Assembly: GCA_031290715.1 (NCBI GenBank) | Contig: JAITNA010000241.1 | Location: 1-5,397, forward strand | Direction of reading: 5' to 3' | Source of the DNA: Eubacteriales Family XIII. Incertae Sedis bacterium | GTDB lineage: Bacteria > Bacillota > Clostridia > Peptostreptococcales > Anaerovoracaceae | Length of the DNA stretch: 5,397 nt | Shown here: positions 3,876 to 5,397 of the stretch, one piece after another | How the letters are laid out: each line of letters begins with the position of its first letter | Position numbering within the stretch: position 1 is the stretch's first letter | The notes under the pieces: generated by a model | Databases searched by the model: none | Told to the model about the DNA's origin: nothing | Seen by the model: only the letters and a program-made list of their open reading frames with translations | Program-made: the position numbers and the translations under genes

Positions 3876-5397
3876 CCTCAAAAAATCCCAAATCGTCCGA
3901 ATAACCCGCCCCCGCCATCATATCGTATTCGATGATCCTGTAGTCAGAGAACGCCTGTGTTTCCTCCGGCGGCGCTTCCTCCCAGTACGGCGCGGTCAAG
4001 ATCGGCACCTCCGCTTTCAGCTCGTCCAAAAGATAGTCGAACGCCGGCTTTTTCGCGCCAAGGCTGTCGAGCGTCAGCGTAGAGATGTAGTTGGGCGATA
4101 CCGATCCCAAATCACTGCTCCTTTGATCAAAGTTCGTGTAGATGAAAAACGGCGTTTCATACCCGAGCGCCGGGTCGACAAAAAACACATTATCGTAAAT
4201 CCCGGGCAGATGATCGCCCCAGAATACGACCATCGTTTTCTTCTCCCGCCCGGCGGCCCAGTCGATGAACGCCCCGAGCGCTTCGTCGGAGCTGTGGACT
4301 AATTCCATATAGTCATTGATTTTCAGCCGCGTGTCATACGTCACATTGTCCATCGCCGTTGATCGGAAGGAATGATCCCGGTATTGGCTGCCGTACGCGG
4401 GGTGGTTTTGCATGGTAATCAGCGTGATGAACTTGGAACCCGCGCCCGCCGCATCCTCTGTGCCCGCCGCACCCTCTGAGTCAACGATGCCATCAACGCC
4501 ATCGGCGTCCACTCCCTCCGGGGCATCCGTCGCCGCCCCGGCATCCCCGGTGTCCCCGGTGTCAAAATCCGCCGCGTCCGAAGCGCCCGCCCGCCACGAA
4601 TCAAAAGGGTTCTGTGAACTGCCGCCGTCCGCGCCGGAACCGCCGTCCGCGTCCTCCGCGGCTTCGATCGGCCGCACACCGTTTAAGTAGTCCATGACCT
4701 CCTCGTAAGCGGATTGATCCGAGATATAAAGGCTGCCGCGATCATGGCGGAAATGATGAAAATCAAGGCTGCCGCAAAACGCGTCGAAGCCCAAAATCGG
4801 ATAGACCGCGTTGCGCCGGTACATCGTTTCCCCGAAAGGATGCAGACCCAGCGTTTCGCTGCCATAATCGCCGAGTACGCGCGCGATCGACGGGAAGCTG
4901 TCCATCACAGGCAGCATGCTTTGGAACGGATAGGCGTATCCCAGAAAATAGGTGGAGAAACCCGTCAGTGCCTCAAACTCGATGTTGGCCGTCCCGCCGC
5001 CATAGCGGGGCGAGTAGATAGAACCCGATGCCGCCATATCCGCAATGCGGTGCAGATTGGGCGTCAGTTCATCGGAAATCCCGGTATAGGGATAGATATC
5101 TTTGAAGCGATCGGGATCGGAAAACGATTCGTTCATAATAAAAACAATGTCGATGTCCTCGTTTTCGAGATCGGCCCTGTCCGCGTTGGCCGCTTTCGCC
5201 TGTTCCTGATAACGGCTGACAATCTCGGCGACCTTTTCCCGCGAATAACCCTCCGGCTTCGTCATGGTAGCCTCTTTGAGATTGCTCACAAAGGAAACGA
5301 CAAAACCGTTGCTGTTGTAATTTCGGATCTGGTTCCACGCGATGTATTGATATCCGATTTGGGGCAAATTCCCCAAATTCGCGCTGCGGATCGGGAA
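3862..5397 (-). CDS. LTA-synthase-like phosphoglycerol transferase/sulfatase-fold protein, 5' end beyond window
   Basis: The frame is open to the right edge (511 residues visible, starting FPIRSANLGN), so the N terminus, expected to carry several membrane helices, is outside. The visible part starts with the post-membrane segment WNQIRNYNSNGFVVSF, then the extracellular alkaline-phosphatase-fold domain. Visible motifs are DIVFIMNESFSDP (metal-ligand Glu codon at 5130-5128), YGGGTANIEFEALTG (likely catalytic Thr codon at 4992-4990), TMQNHPAYG (near 4416-4390) and FWGDHLPG (Asp-His codons at 4215-4210). In LtaS proteins these residues bind Mn and transfer glycerol phosphate from phosphatidylglycerol. 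Here the role could be lipoteichoic acid synthesis or another phosphoglycerol modification of the envelope; the exact substrate cannot be told. An acidic insert of about 77 residues splits the domain (4435-4665). No separate terminator was found after the stop; the pyr promoter begins within its last codons. No functional link to pyr genes is evident. Confidence 0.88.
   Translation of the reverse strand, partial: FPIRSANLGNLPQIGYQYIAWNQIRNYNSNGFVVSFVSNLKEATMTKPEGYSREKVAEIVSRYQEQAKAANADRADLENEDIDIVFIMNESFSDPDRFKDIYPYTGISDELTPNLHRIADMAASGSIYSPRYGGGTANIEFEALTGFSTYFLGYAYPFQSMLPVMDSFPSIARVLGDYGSETLGLHPFGETMYRRNAVYPILGFDAFCGSLDFHHFRHDRGSLYISDQSAYEEVMDYLNGVRPIEAAEDADGGSGADGGSSQNPFDSWRAGASDAADFDTGDTGDAGAATDAPEGVDADGVDGIVDSEGAAGTEDAAGAGSKFITLITMQNHPAYGSQYRDHSFRSTAMDNVTYDTRLKINDYMELVHSSDEALGAFIDWAAGREKKTMVVFWGDHLPGIYDNVFFVDPALGYETPFFIYTNFDQRSSDLGSVSPNYISTLTLDSLGAKKPAFDYLLDELKAEVPILTAPYWEEAPPEETQAFSDYRIIEYDMMAGAGYSDDLGFFEVDRD
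4435..4665 (-). other. Region encoding an acidic Gly/Ala/Asp-rich insert in the LTA-synthase-like protein
   Basis: About 77 residues between YLNGVRPI and KFITLITMQNH are low-complexity: 20 Asp/Glu, a single Arg and otherwise mainly Gly, Ala, Ser and Thr. Relatives, as I recall them, join these two segments with a short loop. The reading frame is kept and the catalytic motifs on both sides are intact, so it is probably a disordered surface loop rather than a disruption. Two large spurious reading frames in this stretch on other frames come from the GC bias. Confidence 0.75.
4537..4563 (-). repeat. Three tandem 9-base units within the acidic insert
   Basis: On the minus strand the units are GACACCGGG, GACACCGGG and GATGCCGGG, encoding DTG-DTG-DAG. 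Two copies are identical and the third differs at two positions. The unit is a multiple of three, so gain or loss of copies keeps the frame. This suggests that the insert grew by slippage or local duplication. Confidence 0.7.

Noticed and set aside
3657..3881. Longer 74-residue version of the leader ORF starting at or upstream of the promoter
   Set aside because: Its upstream starts lie within the upstream gene or the -10 box, so they are absent from the predicted transcript. None has a ribosome binding site, whereas the GTG at 3797 has AGGAGG at ideal spacing.
4412..4690. Plus-strand Ser/Pro/Ala-rich frame opposite the acidic insert
   Set aside because: It is a mirror of the low-complexity GC-rich insert, and no ribosome binding site or promoter was seen.
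5374..5376. TTG at 5376 as the true start of the LTA-synthase-like gene
   Set aside because: The frame is open to the window edge and the residues before it (FPIRSAN) read as ordinary sequence; the membrane domain expected in the family must lie upstream.

Overview
The window looks like a GC-rich member of the Bacillota, most likely class Clostridia. The evidence is the gene set: an LTA-synthase-like phosphoglycerol transferase, an allosteric PyrI subunit, a class-2 PyrF and a PyrK-type partner of a class 1B dihydroorotate dehydrogenase. Strong purine-rich ribosome binding sites fit this. The taxonomic placement is inference. All genes supported here lie on the minus strand, so the window reads from right to left.

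Layout in transcription order. First, positions 5397-3862 hold the 3' part of an LTA-synthase/sulfatase-fold gene; its membrane domain lies beyond the window edge, and it carries an unusual acidic low-complexity insert. Second, positions 3875-3670 hold a compact pyrimidine control region: a near-consensus promoter buried in the end of the upstream gene, a strong ribosome binding site, a 46-codon leader ORF starting at GTG, an all-pyrimidine U-rich tract, and an intrinsic terminator inside the leader ORF just before pyrB. Third, positions 3669-1 hold the operon pyrB-pyrI-pyrC-pyrF-pyrK, with every junction overlapping or separated by one base. PyrK runs off the left edge.

Together the pyr genes encode aspartate transcarbamoylase (catalytic PyrB plus regulatory PyrI), dihydroorotase (PyrC), the electron-transfer subunit of dihydroorotate dehydrogenase (PyrK; its partner pyrD is presumably further left) and OMP decarboxylase (PyrF). 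They cover most of the route from carbamoyl phosphate to UMP; carAB, pyrD and pyrE are not in the window.

The most interesting item is the leader. It reproduces, part by part, the UTP-sensing attenuator of the E. coli pyrBI operon (leader peptide, U-rich pause tract, terminator inside the leader ORF, leader stop at the pyrB start). The predicted first transcribed bases (AATTTTG) also resemble the E. coli pyrBI start, where reiterative transcription occurs. Such an arrangement in front of a Clostridia-type pyrBICFK operon, with no PyrR-binding motif that I could find, deserves a check. A second point of note is a PyrC that lacks the usual N-terminal segment before its metal-binding HxH motif.
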